From Phycisphaera sp. (GTDB lineage: Bacteria > Planctomycetota > Phycisphaerae > Phycisphaerales > SM1A02), in contig WGMP01000022.1 of assembly GCA_016124975.1 (NCBI GenBank), positions 26,124 through 90,123 on the forward strand: 64,000 bases of DNA, in the 5' to 3' direction. Below, one piece after another: positions 35,644 to 46,043 of the stretch. The notes under the pieces were generated by a model. That model searched no databases. It was given only the letters and a program-made list of their open reading frames with translations, and had not been told where the DNA came from. The number at the start of each line of letters is the position of its first letter. The first letter of the stretch is position 1. Made by a program: the position numbers and the translations under genes.

Positions 35644-38484
35644 TCAGGAATTCATCGGCCTGAGAATCCCGATCTGATCAGGACCGCCAGCCGGTAGACA
35701 TAGACCCAGGGCAAGCCGGGCATCACCACGAGTGCCCTCGACGACATGGAATAGTAAGAGCCCATCTTCGCCGACAGCTCGCCAGCGGACGTCGTCGATA
35801 CCAATGAACCCAGGCTTACTAGTCACACCCGATCGATGGAAATCAAAGTACTGATCGCCAAGATATCCAGAATGACCAGACTCCATCGGGTTTCGACTAC
35901 CCCACGTGCCCTTGAGCTGAAACTGATCTGGATCCAAGTCACGCACCATCAACCGAACACGCCAACTGCTACCCAACTCCGCACCGACGGCATCTATCGG
36001 AGTTCCTGAGACACAACGACCTGCGCCGAATCGGATTCCCACCGAGAAAGCCGGGCATCTCTTTGCTCGCTCTACAGCCGACAGGTGTCCCCAAGGAACT
36101 CCCGGGAGGTCGTTTGGACACAGTCCAATTGCAGCGCGCTCCTTGCATGCATGCCAAAGACGCAGATATGCGGCGATCGAGAATGGGCATCGATTCGGAG
36201 TGAATCGATCTACAGATGAAGAGGCACGTTGCTCTAGTGACAATGCAGGCCGAAACAAAAATCCGCCTCCAGCATCTTTCAGAATGACTCGCTCGAGGCT
36301 CGTCCACCGCGCGTGCGCTTCGCCGGTAGGCGAAGGGTTGTGCTGCACATACCGCAATCCGTCAAGGCAGTCAGCAACTTCAGTGAGAGTCAACTTACGC
36401 TTGAGAATTAGGCCTCTTGGAATCCCAGCCACCTCGACGCGCTCAGCCATACCTGACGAGAAGAGATCTGCAACAACTTTGAGGTTGGGATCAACACCGT
36501 CACCTTCCCAATACCCGCTAACAAATGGCGAGGCTCCCGGAGCCAAAGGCAGCTTTCGTAGATTCTCAACCTTGCCCGTCGGCATGAATGTCCTACCGCC
36601 AAGCACTTGCGGAGACACACCGCGGCCTTCGGTAGTAGTTGCAGAACGCTCAATCGAAAGAATCTCCGTTCGGAGGGATTCATCGGCCGCGTGATACTGC
36701 CTGAATCGCGCAAGTTGATCCGCAAACGCGAACACCCGGCAGTATTGGAGCCACTCGCCTCGATATCCAAACCACCTTTGCATCTGCATTTGGGTGTCAG
36801 CCAGCGGTGCGTCAGGATCCCGAAGGAAGAGAGTGGTGGACAATCCTTCAAGGGTGAGTCCACGAGACATCACGTTCCCTGCGACAAAAATCGTGCACAT
36901 CGAGTCAGGTGCCACCCATGAACCATCGGATTGCTCTGTGGGGCCAAATGCTGGCGCCACATCTGCACTCTCGGCACTATTGACGACTTGAATCCTGATC
37001 GCAGGAACAATCTCCTCGACAATGACTCGCTCGACGTCCCCCCAATCATCAGGCGGGGCAACGACTGGCGATCCACCAGGCATCAGACGTAGGATTTCTG
37101 CCGCCCGTCGAAAATCATCAAGCCACCTGACCCACTTCGCACGCTCGCGATCGATCTTGGACACCAGTCGTGTCCAATCCAGTGTTGGCCGCTCATTCCC
37201 AAGGGCCGCTGTTGGCGTTACGACGACATGGGGGCTCTCGTCGTGTAACCATGCTTTAATCGCCAGTTCTCCCTCAAACTGGCACTCGACGCTACTTGAA
37301 GGATTGAAGAGCATCGATGCGATTGGCGGCAGTGCCGCGGTCGCTTCAGATCTCGTCGCCCACGTGCCCGCGCGAGCAGCGGAAAAGGATGTTCCGGACT
37401 GCAGTAGCCGACAAGCCGACGCCACCACAAATGATCTGACCGCATCTCCGATGTACTCGTTTCGGCGAATCTCCCACTCACTCTTAGTAATGCCGTCGGA
37501 TGCGGGCAGTGACACGCATGGCCGAAAGTGGTTCGCTTCAGGCGGATAGAAACTTCCCCCGCCGATATGTCGGTCAAACAGCGATGGCACAAAAAACGTC
37601 GGCAATTCCCGTGCGTCGGCGGCGCCCTCGGCGCCAGGGGCACGAATGCAAGTTACGAAGTCCCTCGGACTGAGCGGATTATGGTCGTGCTGTAGCAGGT
37701 TCGCCTGTGGCGTAGCCGTGTATGCGACATACGCGACCCGAAGATCATCGCGAAAAATGCGAGGATCGCTTGGCCCCGACGCCCACAACCCCTCAATCCA
37801 CTTGGGGAGGAACCGATCTGATGCGTTGCCTTGAAATGGTGCACTGAGAATCGAGCCGTCATCCGCTTCGTCGTCGATCACGAGCATCTTCAGCGGACAG
37901 CCAGCTGTAGTTATGGCTCGATGCAGGGTCGCCCGGATGGCATTCAGGTGGTCCGCGTGCTTCATCACTACGGCAATGACGGGGCGCCCCTCCTTGAGGT
38001 ACTTCCCTAGTCGATTCGCACTTACATCAAACAGCGAGGCTGGGCTCGATCCCGGCACATCAACCGCGCAGTGATCAGGCAGCCAGATACGTGCCCGACG
38101 ACGCTCAAACGCGTCCTCTGCCGACCATCCATCAAGATCGCGAACCGCTCGATCGAGGGTCTGCCGCCAGAGCGAAACGCGAGTTCCAGAAACCAAAACA
38201 ACAATGTTGAATCCTTCATCGATCGCGAGCGCGGACACCGCTAACATCGATGCAGTCTTTCCGCTTTGCACAGCACCCAGCACAAGTCCAGATACCGGGC
38301 GCCCTACCGTCTTCGGCAATCGATCAAGTATGCAGTCGACTACATGCCGAGTGTCAACGTCCATCGCCAATCGAGCCTCGGGCGGAAGCGCCGCTCGCCT
38401 GGCCGACAGCCGTGACAGCCAGGCAGTCGCCTGACCATCCGATGAATTTGACTCACGAACCCTCCAGATCGTATCGCCGGGCAC
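35644..38484 (-). CDS. Z1-domain superfamily II helicase/translocase
   Basis: The protein has 946 residues. Walker A is GAVQSGKTASM (Lys76), and LVIDDEADDGS is a DEAD-type Walker B. AYTATPQANLLQ and MSRGLTLEGLSTTLFLRD with QMQRWFGYRG supply the later SF2 motifs, including the arginine finger. This layout is the Z1 family found in restriction systems with DUF4420 nucleases. It likely moves along DNA and feeds the nuclease. It starts 19 bases after the DUF262 gene and lies six bases before the nuclease gene. Confidence 0.88.
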   Translation of the reverse strand: MPGDTIWRVRESNSSDGQATAWLSRLSARRAALPPEARLAMDVDTRHVVDCILDRLPKTVGRPVSGLVLGAVQSGKTASMLAVSALAIDEGFNIVVLVSGTRVSLWRQTLDRAVRDLDGWSAEDAFERRRARIWLPDHCAVDVPGSSPASLFDVSANRLGKYLKEGRPVIAVVMKHADHLNAIRATLHRAITTAGCPLKMLVIDDEADDGSILSAPFQGNASDRFLPKWIEGLWASGPSDPRIFRDDLRVAYVAYTATPQANLLQHDHNPLSPRDFVTCIRAPGAEGAADARELPTFFVPSLFDRHIGGGSFYPPEANHFRPCVSLPASDGITKSEWEIRRNEYIGDAVRSFVVASACRLLQSGTSFSAARAGTWATRSEATAALPPIASMLFNPSSSVECQFEGELAIKAWLHDESPHVVVTPTAALGNERPTLDWTRLVSKIDRERAKWVRWLDDFRRAAEILRLMPGGSPVVAPPDDWGDVERVIVEEIVPAIRIQVVNSAESADVAPAFGPTEQSDGSWVAPDSMCTIFVAGNVMSRGLTLEGLSTTLFLRDPDAPLADTQMQMQRWFGYRGEWLQYCRVFAFADQLARFRQYHAADESLRTEILSIERSATTTEGRGVSPQVLGGRTFMPTGKVENLRKLPLAPGASPFVSGYWEGDGVDPNLKVVADLFSSGMAERVEVAGIPRGLILKRKLTLTEVADCLDGLRYVQHNPSPTGEAHARWTSLERVILKDAGGGFLFRPALSLEQRASSSVDRFTPNRCPFSIAAYLRLWHACKERAAIGLCPNDLPGVPWGHLSAVERAKRCPAFSVGIRFGAGRCVSGTPIDAVGAELGSSWRVRLMVRDLDPDQFQLKGTWGSRNPMESGHSGYLGDQYFDFHRSGVTSKPGFIGIDDVRWRAVGEDGLLLFHVVEGTRGDARLALGLCLPAGGPDQIGILRPMNS

Positions 38485-38503
38485 GACCTACCTCCGTGGC
38501 TGG

Positions 38504-40432
38504 CTATTCCGGATCGGGCTGATCTCGCGCTGAAGCGAGCGCCACCATCGGATCGTGCCGGAATCTCCTCTGGAACGCAGCGGAGACTTCATTGTGTGAG
38601 ATCCCTAGCGCTTCTAGGAACGCACAGATCGAACGACCAATGTATCGCCACTGGGTCCAGTTCTGAGACTTCTTGTCACGCTTTAGATCCTTTGATGCCT
38701 TGTCGATTGCTGCTGCCTGCTGCGTGATGCGCGCTGCAAATCCATCATCAAGAGTAAGGCGCGCAATCAGAAGAGCGCCCAAAGCAGAAACGAACTGGAG
38801 ATCCTGCCATCGCTGACCAGAGCCGCCGGTTCTAAATCGTTCGTCAAACAGTTCCTCTTCGTCTAGCACGCGGACCGCATCATCGAGAGCTTCAAACAGA
38901 TCTTCTAGTCCTCGCGTGTTTTTCGTGGCAAGAACTTCCCAGCACTCCCCGCGGGCATCGCGGATCCGGAGCAGCATCTCGTCAATCTGCTTGGCCGTCG
39001 ACATGACAACAAACTTTCCAGAACGCACCCTCAGCGCAAATACGGTGGCGATCACCCAAGCAAACAACTTCGTTCTCCGGTACCGATCGCTGGGGACTGC
39101 AGCGCCGTCCAATCTCCCTGCAATTCGAGACACTGCGTCGCGGAGCCGCTGACTTCCCTGCTGCTGACCACCAAGTAGCCGATCCACATCTTGCGCCTCA
39201 CGACCAGCGCCCAGGATGGCTCGCGTAACAGTCAAGTCATGGAAGACCGCATTCCGGATCTCCTCTGCGTTCAGATGCATCCCTTGCCGGTTATAGAGCT
39301 GGAACACGTCGTGAATCTGCCTCGGCTCGGTCTTGCTAAACGTGATCACTAGAAGCCGGTAGTCCACGGTTTCTGTGAAGAGCTGCTCCACAGTGCAGTC
39401 CTCGGAGTGGCTGACTTCTCGAATATCCGTGAAGTATTTACCCGCGCAACCGCGGAGCGACTCGATCTTGCGAAGCCGTCCGCCATTTACCTTGAACGGG
39501 AACATGAACTCGCGCTCAACGTCCGAGGAGAGCTTTTGTCCTTCGTGCTTCTTCCAGAGCTTCATGAACTTTCGGTAGTCGTTCCGCAGCGCGTCTGCAA
39601 ATCCGGGATTTCCATGCTTTTCGTCGAGTTCCTTCGCCTTTTCGACTGCTCTCGGATGCCTGCCGATAAACCTGAGAATTGATGTGATCCGTTGTTTGCC
39701 ATCAACCACTTCAAAGGCCGGCCGGCGTCCCTGACGCGGCGCTTCAAGCAGGACGATCGAGGGCAGCGGAATTCCCCGAAGAATCGATTCAATCAACATG
39801 CTCCGGTCGCTGACTTTCCAGACATCATCCCGCTGATAGGTTGGGTTGAGAACTAGTTGGCCACGATCTGCTTTGGAGGCAAGCTCGGCGATTGACCATG
39901 TTTCCGACTTCGCCGTGATCGGCATCGGCTGCGCGCTGTCGGTCGCGCTCTCCTCACTCCAAGCCTGCTCCCACTCTTCTTGGCATCGCTCGCTGCCACC
40001 GGGAGCAGCCAACGGCCGGCAGCGCTTGGCACATCGCTCCGCCGCGGCAAGACGAACGGCCAACTCGCCCGCGCCGAGAGGCGTCAGAACTGGGCCGAGG
40101 GGACCTTCTCGGAAGCAATCCCCTACATCTGCCTCCGCCATTCCCATTGCCAGAAAAAGCGCCCGGGCGGCCGACATCGGATCCCGCTCAAAGTGCTCCT
40201 GAGTGACAGCACCATTCAGATTCAGCCATCCCTGCTCGTTAACCAAGGCCGCAAGCCACACGGGCGAGTCGGTGGCCGCGATTTCCTCCGGCGTGTGCGG
40301 CGATTGGGCTCGCTCGACAATTCCAGGAAGGTCATCGAATGACGACAGGGCAGCCAACAGTTCAGAGACTTCCGCTAGCACTTCGTCCAACTCATCCCGA
40401 GCTTCGTCATCCCGCAGCATTACGTCTGTCAT
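38504..40432 (-). CDS. DUF262 (ParB/Srx-fold) protein with N-terminal extension
   Basis: The protein has 642 residues. The DUF262 core appears as [35 protein letters not shown] and [20 protein letters not shown]. The usual DGQQR is DGKQR here. About 180 residues before the core are not part of the domain. DUF262 proteins such as GmrS and SspE act as NTPase sensors that license cutting of modified or unmodified DNA. Its start overlaps the methyltransferase stop by ATGA. It occupies the place that a MutL/MORC-type ATPase fills in described Z1-DUF4420 systems. Confidence 0.88.
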   Translation of the reverse strand: MTDVMLRDDEARDELDEVLAEVSELLAALSSFDDLPGIVERAQSPHTPEEIAATDSPVWLAALVNEQGWLNLNGAVTQEHFERDPMSAARALFLAMGMAEADVGDCFREGPLGPVLTPLGAGELAVRLAAAERCAKRCRPLAAPGGSERCQEEWEQAWSEESATDSAQPMPITAKSETWSIAELASKADRGQLVLNPTYQRDDVWKVSDRSMLIESILRGIPLPSIVLLEAPRQGRRPAFEVVDGKQRITSILRFIGRHPRAVEKAKELDEKHGNPGFADALRNDYRKFMKLWKKHEGQKLSSDVEREFMFPFKVNGGRLRKIESLRGCAGKYFTDIREVSHSEDCTVEQLFTETVDYRLLVITFSKTEPRQIHDVFQLYNRQGMHLNAEEIRNAVFHDLTVTRAILGAGREAQDVDRLLGGQQQGSQRLRDAVSRIAGRLDGAAVPSDRYRRTKLFAWVIATVFALRVRSGKFVVMSTAKQIDEMLLRIRDARGECWEVLATKNTRGLEDLFEALDDAVRVLDEEELFDERFRTGGSGQRWQDLQFVSALGALLIARLTLDDGFAARITQQAAAIDKASKDLKRDKKSQNWTQWRYIGRSICAFLEALGISHNEVSAAFQRRFRHDPMVALASARDQPDPE

Positions 40433-41895
40433 CGCTTCTCCGATCTAGTTGATGCAATCCCAGTCACCTTTGACTCCATGCTTGACGGCGCGCGAACATC
40501 GTGACTCATCCGGACCTTGCATATCTGGCGCGTCCTGTCCAGAAGCGCGGCCGCTGCCCATCGGACCACTCCGACGTTGACGGCATTACCGAGCTGCCGA
40601 TAGGCAACGCGATCCGAAACACCGGCGCGATCAAACACCGACTCGGGAATGCCCTGCAACTTTGCACCCTCACGCGGCGTCAAAGATCGGAACTGGGCCA
40701 CCTTGCCAACCCCAGGCCCGACAATTGATGATTGAGTAATGGCGACCAAGGCTGGCAGGTAAGTCGGTGGCTTTACTCGAATTCCGCTTGGTCGCATTTG
40801 AAGGACGAGATCTGTAACTGTGCGACCTTTGCGACTTGGATGCCACGAGCGAGCCTGCCACTCGAACTTTCTTCGCGACGCGGGAAAGTCACGAATCCCC
40901 AATCCGGACTCGCCCCACGAGCGCTGCATCCACTTGTCCAGAAACGCGCGATGCGCTCGGTAGAACTCCGAGTTCTTCGTGCGGAAATCGATCTCCCAGT
41001 CTGGGGCGCCCTCCGGGATCGCCGGGCGAGAGCGAAATGCGTCGACCCAAATTGGAAATCCGGGAAGCGAATCACTCGGCAACTCGCGAACGAAAGAGTC
41101 CCACGCCTCGAGCCATGCGAGTTCTGCGTGCTTAAGTCGATATCGCTCGACATCCATGATCTCAGAGTCAGGCTCCAAGTAGTCAGCGATGCGCCACTCT
41201 GATGGACTCCATCCAGCGTCTGGGAACCTGACGCTAGGTGCGGGCCGATCCATCAACAATCCAGAGCGAGCGCCCCGGAGTTGGGCCAGAATGAAGACCC
41301 GCTCCCGTACCTGAGGTGCTCCCCCGAACTGAGGCGCGAGTCGATGCGGCGACAAAACAGCAGGAGACTCGGAAACCTCGTAGTTGGCCTCGCGCAGACT
41401 CTTGATGATCAGTTGCCACGTACGAGCATGCCGAGGCCCAGCCAAGTTCCGCACATTCTCGAGCAGAAGAAACCGCGGCTTCTTGGCGCGCACCACTTGC
41501 ATAATGTCGAAGAACAGCGTGCCTCTGGTGCTGTCATCAGTGCCCCGCTGCGCCCCGCTTTTCGAGAAGGGCTGGCACGGAAAGCCCGCGCAAAGAACAT
41601 CGTGGTCTGGCACCAGACGATCAATCTGCTTGGGCGACCGAGCCGATCGCTCGTCATTGACGTCGATACGCGTAATCTCGCGGATGTTCTCTGGGAAGTA
41701 TCGCTTCGCGATCTGAGGAAATGACGCTCGGTAGACCTCCCGGCACTCGGGGTCGAGTTCGCAGGCCATGACGCACTCACCGCCGAGTGAGGCGAGTGCG
41801 TGGTGGAAGCCCCCGATTCCCGCAAACAGATCTACAAACTCGAACCGCTTCAAACAGGCCTCCTGCCGCCGGAAGACACGGGACACAGCAGGCAT
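40429..41895 (-). CDS. DNA (cytosine-5) methyltransferase
   Basis: The protein has 488 residues. All main C5-methyltransferase motifs are present: [13 protein letters not shown] (SAM binding), [13 protein letters not shown] with catalytic Cys107, [22 protein letters not shown], and the C-terminal [13 protein letters not shown] and YRQLGNAVN. The target-recognition region lies at about residues 230-380. It heads the operon, so self DNA would be protected before the nuclease is made. The recognition sequence is unknown. It is divergent from the HTH gene at 42142. Confidence 0.93.
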   Translation of the reverse strand: MPAVSRVFRRQEACLKRFEFVDLFAGIGGFHHALASLGGECVMACELDPECREVYRASFPQIAKRYFPENIREITRIDVNDERSARSPKQIDRLVPDHDVLCAGFPCQPFSKSGAQRGTDDSTRGTLFFDIMQVVRAKKPRFLLLENVRNLAGPRHARTWQLIIKSLREANYEVSESPAVLSPHRLAPQFGGAPQVRERVFILAQLRGARSGLLMDRPAPSVRFPDAGWSPSEWRIADYLEPDSEIMDVERYRLKHAELAWLEAWDSFVRELPSDSLPGFPIWVDAFRSRPAIPEGAPDWEIDFRTKNSEFYRAHRAFLDKWMQRSWGESGLGIRDFPASRRKFEWQARSWHPSRKGRTVTDLVLQMRPSGIRVKPPTYLPALVAITQSSIVGPGVGKVAQFRSLTPREGAKLQGIPESVFDRAGVSDRVAYRQLGNAVNVGVVRWAAAALLDRTRQICKVRMSHDVRAPSSMESKVTGIASTRSEKR

Positions 41896-42141
41896 GGGCC
41901 ATCCCCCTGCGGCAGTCAGATTCTAAACGAAGCCTGCCACGCGCACACCAACTCACTCAAGCCGCGCCGGGGCCAGCGCTGGTTCGGGTGGTTGGTCTCG
42001 CCAGGCACCCCCCGTCGGTACTGGAGACCACCACGGTCGCGGGCGCTGGGATCGCTTCCCAGTGAACGGCCGGGCTGGGGTCCTGGCGCTTGCTCGCCCC
42101 AGGCCTCGCCCGGTCGGCCCGCCCTGAAGGCGAGCAAGACC

Positions 42142-42882
42142 ATGGCAGACGACAACCGACCCACCCTCCCCTCGATGGCGAATCCGACCCCAACACCGGC
42201 GCCGCAGCCTCGGCGGCTCAGCTTGTTCGGCCCGCCAGTCGCTGCTGTCGAGGCCTTCGCGAAGGAGATGGCGCTGATCAACCAAGCCCCCTTGCTCGCC
42301 ATCAGGGCGGTCATGGAGCTTGGGCAGGAGATCGATGACCCGACCGTCTCCCGGCCTGCGGCGCCAGCCGCCGAGGCACCGATCGCGCTTGCGGCCGAGC
42401 CCACCCCCGAGCAAACCAGGCCCTCCATCGGCACCGGCCTCGACTGGCAGACCGCCTGCGACCGCCTCATCGCCCTCCGCCGGGCTGGCGAATCGTTCAC
42501 CTCCCTCCGCGATCTGGCCGCCCGAGTCGGTTGCTCAGAGGGCCTGATCCGCAAGGCGATCAAGAGCGACACCGGCCTGCGCGCATGGGCCGCCGAGGCA
42601 AAGCGCACCCGTCGCACCGCACCCGCCGCGACCGGGCTTGATCACGCCATCCGCCGGGTACCGCAGCGCCGCGAGGCCGCGCCCGACGTCGACACCGCCG
42701 ACTCCGACTCCAACACCCCAGCCGACGACGACACCGTGCTCCAGCGCCTGATCGAGGCCGCGAGCCCCTCCGAGCGCGCACGCCTGCACGCCATGCCGCC
42801 AGACCAACTTCGCAGCCTGCTGCGCCTGGTGGGCGAGCAGCACGCCGACCACGACCGGGCACCCCTGCGCAAGCGCGCGTAG
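42142..42882 (+). CDS. HTH-domain regulatory protein of the element
   Basis: The protein has 246 residues from the ATG at 42142. A Pro/Ala-rich N-terminus comes first. The segment SFTSLRDLAARVGCSEGLIR is a helix-turn-helix, and LLRLVGEQHADHD is near the end. I do not recognise a family. It is the first rightward gene of the element's replication/excision block, so it may control that block or the divergent restriction operon. Confidence 0.65.
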   Translation: MADDNRPTLPSMANPTPTPAPQPRRLSLFGPPVAAVEAFAKEMALINQAPLLAIRAVMELGQEIDDPTVSRPAAPAAEAPIALAAEPTPEQTRPSIGTGLDWQTACDRLIALRRAGESFTSLRDLAARVGCSEGLIRKAIKSDTGLRAWAAEAKRTRRTAPAATGLDHAIRRVPQRREAAPDVDTADSDSNTPADDDTVLQRLIEAASPSERARLHAMPPDQLRSLLRLVGEQHADHDRAPLRKRA

Positions 42883-42919
42883 CCGGGCACGCGGCCTGCC
42901 CTCGTACGCACCCACGCCT

Positions 42920-42984
42920 GCGTACGTACGCACCCCTCGCCGTTCACCCTGCAATTCCCGGCGTTTCCCGCTGCGTACGTACGC
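42920..42984. repeat. Two 12-bp palindromes GCGTACGTACGC
   Basis: Identical palindromes lie at 42920-42931 and 42973-42984, with a half site (CGTACGCA) at 42903. They fill the gap before two small excisionase-like genes and resemble operators, or iterons of a replication origin next to the primase-helicase operon. Confidence 0.75.
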
Positions 42985-43025
42985 CCGCGCACTCCTGTGG
43001 CAATTCCGCCGCAGGAGATCGCACC

Positions 43026-43259
43026 GTGAGGAACCCCGACCCCGCCCCCAAGCTCCGGACGCCCGGAGTGCTGGCCGAGGACCTTGGCCAGCCATTGCAC
43101 CGTGTGCTGTACGCGCTACGCAGCAGGCAGAACATCCGCCCCGCCGCCATGGCGGGCCGCCTTCGCCTCTACGACCGTGACGCCCTTGAGGCGATCCGCG
43201 TCGAGCTCGCCCGCATGGACTCCCGCCGTGGCGGCAAGGGGGCGCGCCGTGGCAACTGA
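43026..43259 (+). CDS. Small MerR/excisionase-like DNA-binding protein
   Basis: 77 residues. VLAEDLGQPLHRVLYALRSR followed by AGRLRLYDRDALEAIRVEL has the shape of a MerR-like winged helix in which the wing ends in an R-x-Y-D motif. It likely binds DNA at the element's control region or acts as a recombination directionality factor. Its stop lies inside the next gene, which starts at GTG 43249. Confidence 0.7.
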   Translation: MRNPDPAPKLRTPGVLAEDLGQPLHRVLYALRSRQNIRPAAMAGRLRLYDRDALEAIRVELARMDSRRGGKGARRGN

Positions 43260-43494
43260 CCGCAGCACCATCCCAGGCTCCGCGTCCGCCATCCCGCCCA
43301 CCGCGCTCGCCCTCCGCCCCCGCGAGGCCGCGAAGGCCCTCGGCATCAGCGAGCGCATGCTCTGGTCGCTGACCGCGCCCAGGGGCACGATCCAGTCCGT
43401 CCGCGTTGGCAGCTGCGCCCTCTACCCGGTCACCGAGCTGCAGGCGTGGCTCGACCGGCAGGCGCAGGCGACCTCGGAAGGAGGTGCCGCTTGA
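43249..43494 (+). CDS. AlpA/excisionase-like helix-turn-helix protein
   Basis: 81 residues from the GTG at 43249, preceded by a G-rich ribosome-binding stretch. LALRPREAAKALGISERMLW is a helix-turn-helix and SVRVGSCALYPVTELQAWL is the wing and last helix of the AlpA/excisionase type. It overlaps both neighbours (11 bases before, TTGA after), so the three genes form one tightly coupled unit. Confidence 0.75.
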   Translation: MATDRSTIPGSASAIPPTALALRPREAAKALGISERMLWSLTAPRGTIQSVRVGSCALYPVTELQAWLDRQAQATSEGGAA

Positions 43495-46043
43495 ACCCCG
43501 TCGAAACCGTCCTCTCCGCCCTCCGCGCCGCTGGCAAGCGGCCGCGCAAGGCTGGCGACGGCTGGAGCGCCTGCTGCCCGGCCCACGACGACCGCAACCC
43601 GAGCCTCAGCCTCAGCGCAGGCACAGACGGCCGCGCGCTCCTGAAGTGCCACGCGGGCTGCACTGTCGATGCCGTCTGCGGCGCGCTGGGGCTGAAGCAG
43701 TCCGACCTCTTCGAGAAGTCGGAGCGCACGCAGCTCGCCGCGCCGCGCAAGAAGCCTGCCGCCACTGTCACCACCGTCACCGGAACCGAAACCACCTCTG
43801 CCGAGACCGCGGAGCCAGGAAACGGTGTCGCCGCCCGACGCAACGGCCCGTCGTTCCCAACCGCCGAGGCCACGCTCGAGGCCTACGAGCGCAAGCACGG
43901 CGTCACGAGCGCCCACTGGCACTACCACGACGCCCACGGCGAAGTGGTCGGACTGGTCGCCCGCTGGGACACCGAGCGCGACGGCAAGCGCGAGAAGAGG
44001 ATCCTGCCCGCGTCGCGCGGCGAGGATGGCCTGTGGCGGTTCACCGGCATGCAGGGACCGCGGCCGCTGTACGCGCTGCCGGAACTGCTGGCGACACCCG
44101 TCGAGAACGCGGTGTTCGTCGTCGAGGGCGAGAAAGCCGCCGACGCGACCCGGTCGATCGGCGCGATCGCCACGACGTCGGCGCACGGAAGCAAGTCCGC
44201 GGACAAGACCGATTGGTCGTCACTTGCAGGGCGCGAGGTGGTGGTCCTGCCGGACTTCGACGAGGCGGGCGAGCAGTACGCCGAGCGCGTGGCGGAGCTC
44301 GCGGAGGCCGCAGGCGCCAAGCACATCACCGTCGTGTGGCTCTCGTCGCTGTGGCCAGAGATGCCCGTGGGCGGCGACATGGCCGACTTCCTCGCGCATC
44401 GCGGCGGCGACGCCGACGCCGTCCGCCAGGAGCTCGACGAAGCCCTGGCCAAGCGCCGCGCGGGCGCCGACGAGGACGACGAAACCGCGCCGCTCGACCG
44501 ACCCCTCGAGTGGGACCCGTTTCCCATCCACATCCTGCCGGAAGTCATGCGGCTCATGATCCAGCAGGGTGCGCGCGCGACGGTCTGCGACGAATCGTTC
44601 ATCGCGCTTCCCATGCTCGCGGTGCTCGGCGCCGCCATCGGCAATTCGCGCCGCGTGCAGGTGAAGCGCAACTGGCGCGAGCCACCCATCATCTGGACAA
44701 CGGTGATCGGCGAGTCGGGCACCAGCAAGACGCCTGCGTTCTCGTTGACGACGGAGCCACTGAGGGACCTCGAGGAGCAGGCGTTCGCCGTCTACAACCG
44801 CGAGATGGAGGAGTACAAGTCGCAGGCGGCGATCTACGACGTCGAGTACACGTCGTGGAAGAAGGCCTACCAGCGGCACCAGGAGAACGCGGGGCCGCCG
44901 CCCGTTGCGCCGCGCTTGCCGAAGCCAAGGCGCTACCGCACCGAAGACGTCACCACCGAGGCGCTCGCGCCGATCCTGCAGGCGAACCCGCGCGGAATCC
45001 TGGTGGCGCGCGACGAGCTCAGCGGGTGGCTCGCGTCGTTCGACCGCTTCGCGAAGAACGGGAAGTCGGGCGGCGACTCGGCCAGCTGGCTGCAGTGCTT
45101 CAACGGCAACTCGATGACGATCGACCGGAAGACGGGCATCCCGCCGACCATCTACGTGCCTCGCGCGGCGGTGTGCATCACGGGCGGCATCCAGCCCGGC
45201 ATCCTGAAGCGCTCGCTCACCGAGGAGCACCGAGAGAGCGGCCTTTCGGCACGCATGCTGTTCGCGGCACCTCCGCCGCTTCGGAAGTTCTGGAACGAGG
45301 AGGAGATCAGCCAGGACGTGCTCGACCGCTACACGGCGCTCGTGCGCAATCTGCACCAGCTCGAGATGGTGCCCGACCCGAACGACCTGAGCGAGGATCC
45401 GCGGCTCCTCCCGCAGATCGTGCACCTTGGCCCCGACGCCAAGCGCATCTGGATCGAGTACTACAACATCCACGGCGCCGAGCAGGTGCGGCTGCAGTCG
45501 GATCTCGCGGCGGCGTGGTCGAAGCTCGAGGGCTACACCGCGCGCCTCGCGCTCGTCTTCCACATGGTGCGCTACGTCTCGGGGGATCCCAGCGTCAAGG
45601 ACCCCTTCGTGATCGACGAGGCCAGCATGGCCATGGCGATCCAGATCGCACGGTGGTTCAAGCACGAGGCGCGGCGGCTCTATTCGATGATCGGCGAGAC
45701 CGGCCCCGAGCAGTCGGACCGGCAGCTTCTCTCGTGGATCGAGCGGCGCGGCGGCACGACCACCGTGCGCGAGCTCACGCACGGCATCCGCGGCTACCGC
45801 GGCAACGCCGAGAAGGCGCAGGAGGACCTCGACAAGCTTGTCGAGGCGCGCCGCCTGGTGGGCGTGCATGTGCCCCCAAGCCGCCAGGGCGGACGGCCGC
45901 GGTTCGAGTACCGGCTCGCGCGTGTCGCCAAAACCCCGGCGCATCCGAGCGCCAGTGCGGGTTCCGGTACCGGTGACAGTGGTGACACTGGTGGTGACGC
46001 ATCTGCGGCCGCCGCGCCCGAGGACGAATGGGGGTCGCTGTGA
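43491..46043 (+). CDS. CHC2-Toprim-DUF3987 primase-helicase fusion
   Basis: The TTG at 43491 is chosen because AAGGAGG lies six bases upstream and homology begins there; the product has 850 residues. CCPAHDDRNPSL with LLKCHAGCTVDAV is a CHC2-type zinc finger. VFVVEGEKAADA and VVVLPDFDEAGEQYA form the Toprim active site. The rest is a DUF3987 helicase-like domain with GESGTSKT (Walker A) and ILVARDELSGW (Walker B). It should prime and unwind DNA to start the element's own replication. Two copies of the GGTACCGGTGAC-type repeat lie inside it (43767-43790 and 45962-45988). Confidence 0.87.
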   Translation: MNPVETVLSALRAAGKRPRKAGDGWSACCPAHDDRNPSLSLSAGTDGRALLKCHAGCTVDAVCGALGLKQSDLFEKSERTQLAAPRKKPAATVTTVTGTETTSAETAEPGNGVAARRNGPSFPTAEATLEAYERKHGVTSAHWHYHDAHGEVVGLVARWDTERDGKREKRILPASRGEDGLWRFTGMQGPRPLYALPELLATPVENAVFVVEGEKAADATRSIGAIATTSAHGSKSADKTDWSSLAGREVVVLPDFDEAGEQYAERVAELAEAAGAKHITVVWLSSLWPEMPVGGDMADFLAHRGGDADAVRQELDEALAKRRAGADEDDETAPLDRPLEWDPFPIHILPEVMRLMIQQGARATVCDESFIALPMLAVLGAAIGNSRRVQVKRNWREPPIIWTTVIGESGTSKTPAFSLTTEPLRDLEEQAFAVYNREMEEYKSQAAIYDVEYTSWKKAYQRHQENAGPPPVAPRLPKPRRYRTEDVTTEALAPILQANPRGILVARDELSGWLASFDRFAKNGKSGGDSASWLQCFNGNSMTIDRKTGIPPTIYVPRAAVCITGGIQPGILKRSLTEEHRESGLSARMLFAAPPPLRKFWNEEEISQDVLDRYTALVRNLHQLEMVPDPNDLSEDPRLLPQIVHLGPDAKRIWIEYYNIHGAEQVRLQSDLAAAWSKLEGYTARLALVFHMVRYVSGDPSVKDPFVIDEASMAMAIQIARWFKHEARRLYSMIGETGPEQSDRQLLSWIERRGGTTTVRELTHGIRGYRGNAEKAQEDLDKLVEARRLVGVHVPPSRQGGRPRFEYRLARVAKTPAHPSASAGSGTGDSGDTGGDASAAAAPEDEWGSL

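Noticed and set aside
43084..43248. Upstream extension of the AlpA-like gene from ATG 43084
   Set aside because: It runs out of frame through the preceding HTH gene; the GTG at 43249 with overlap fits better.
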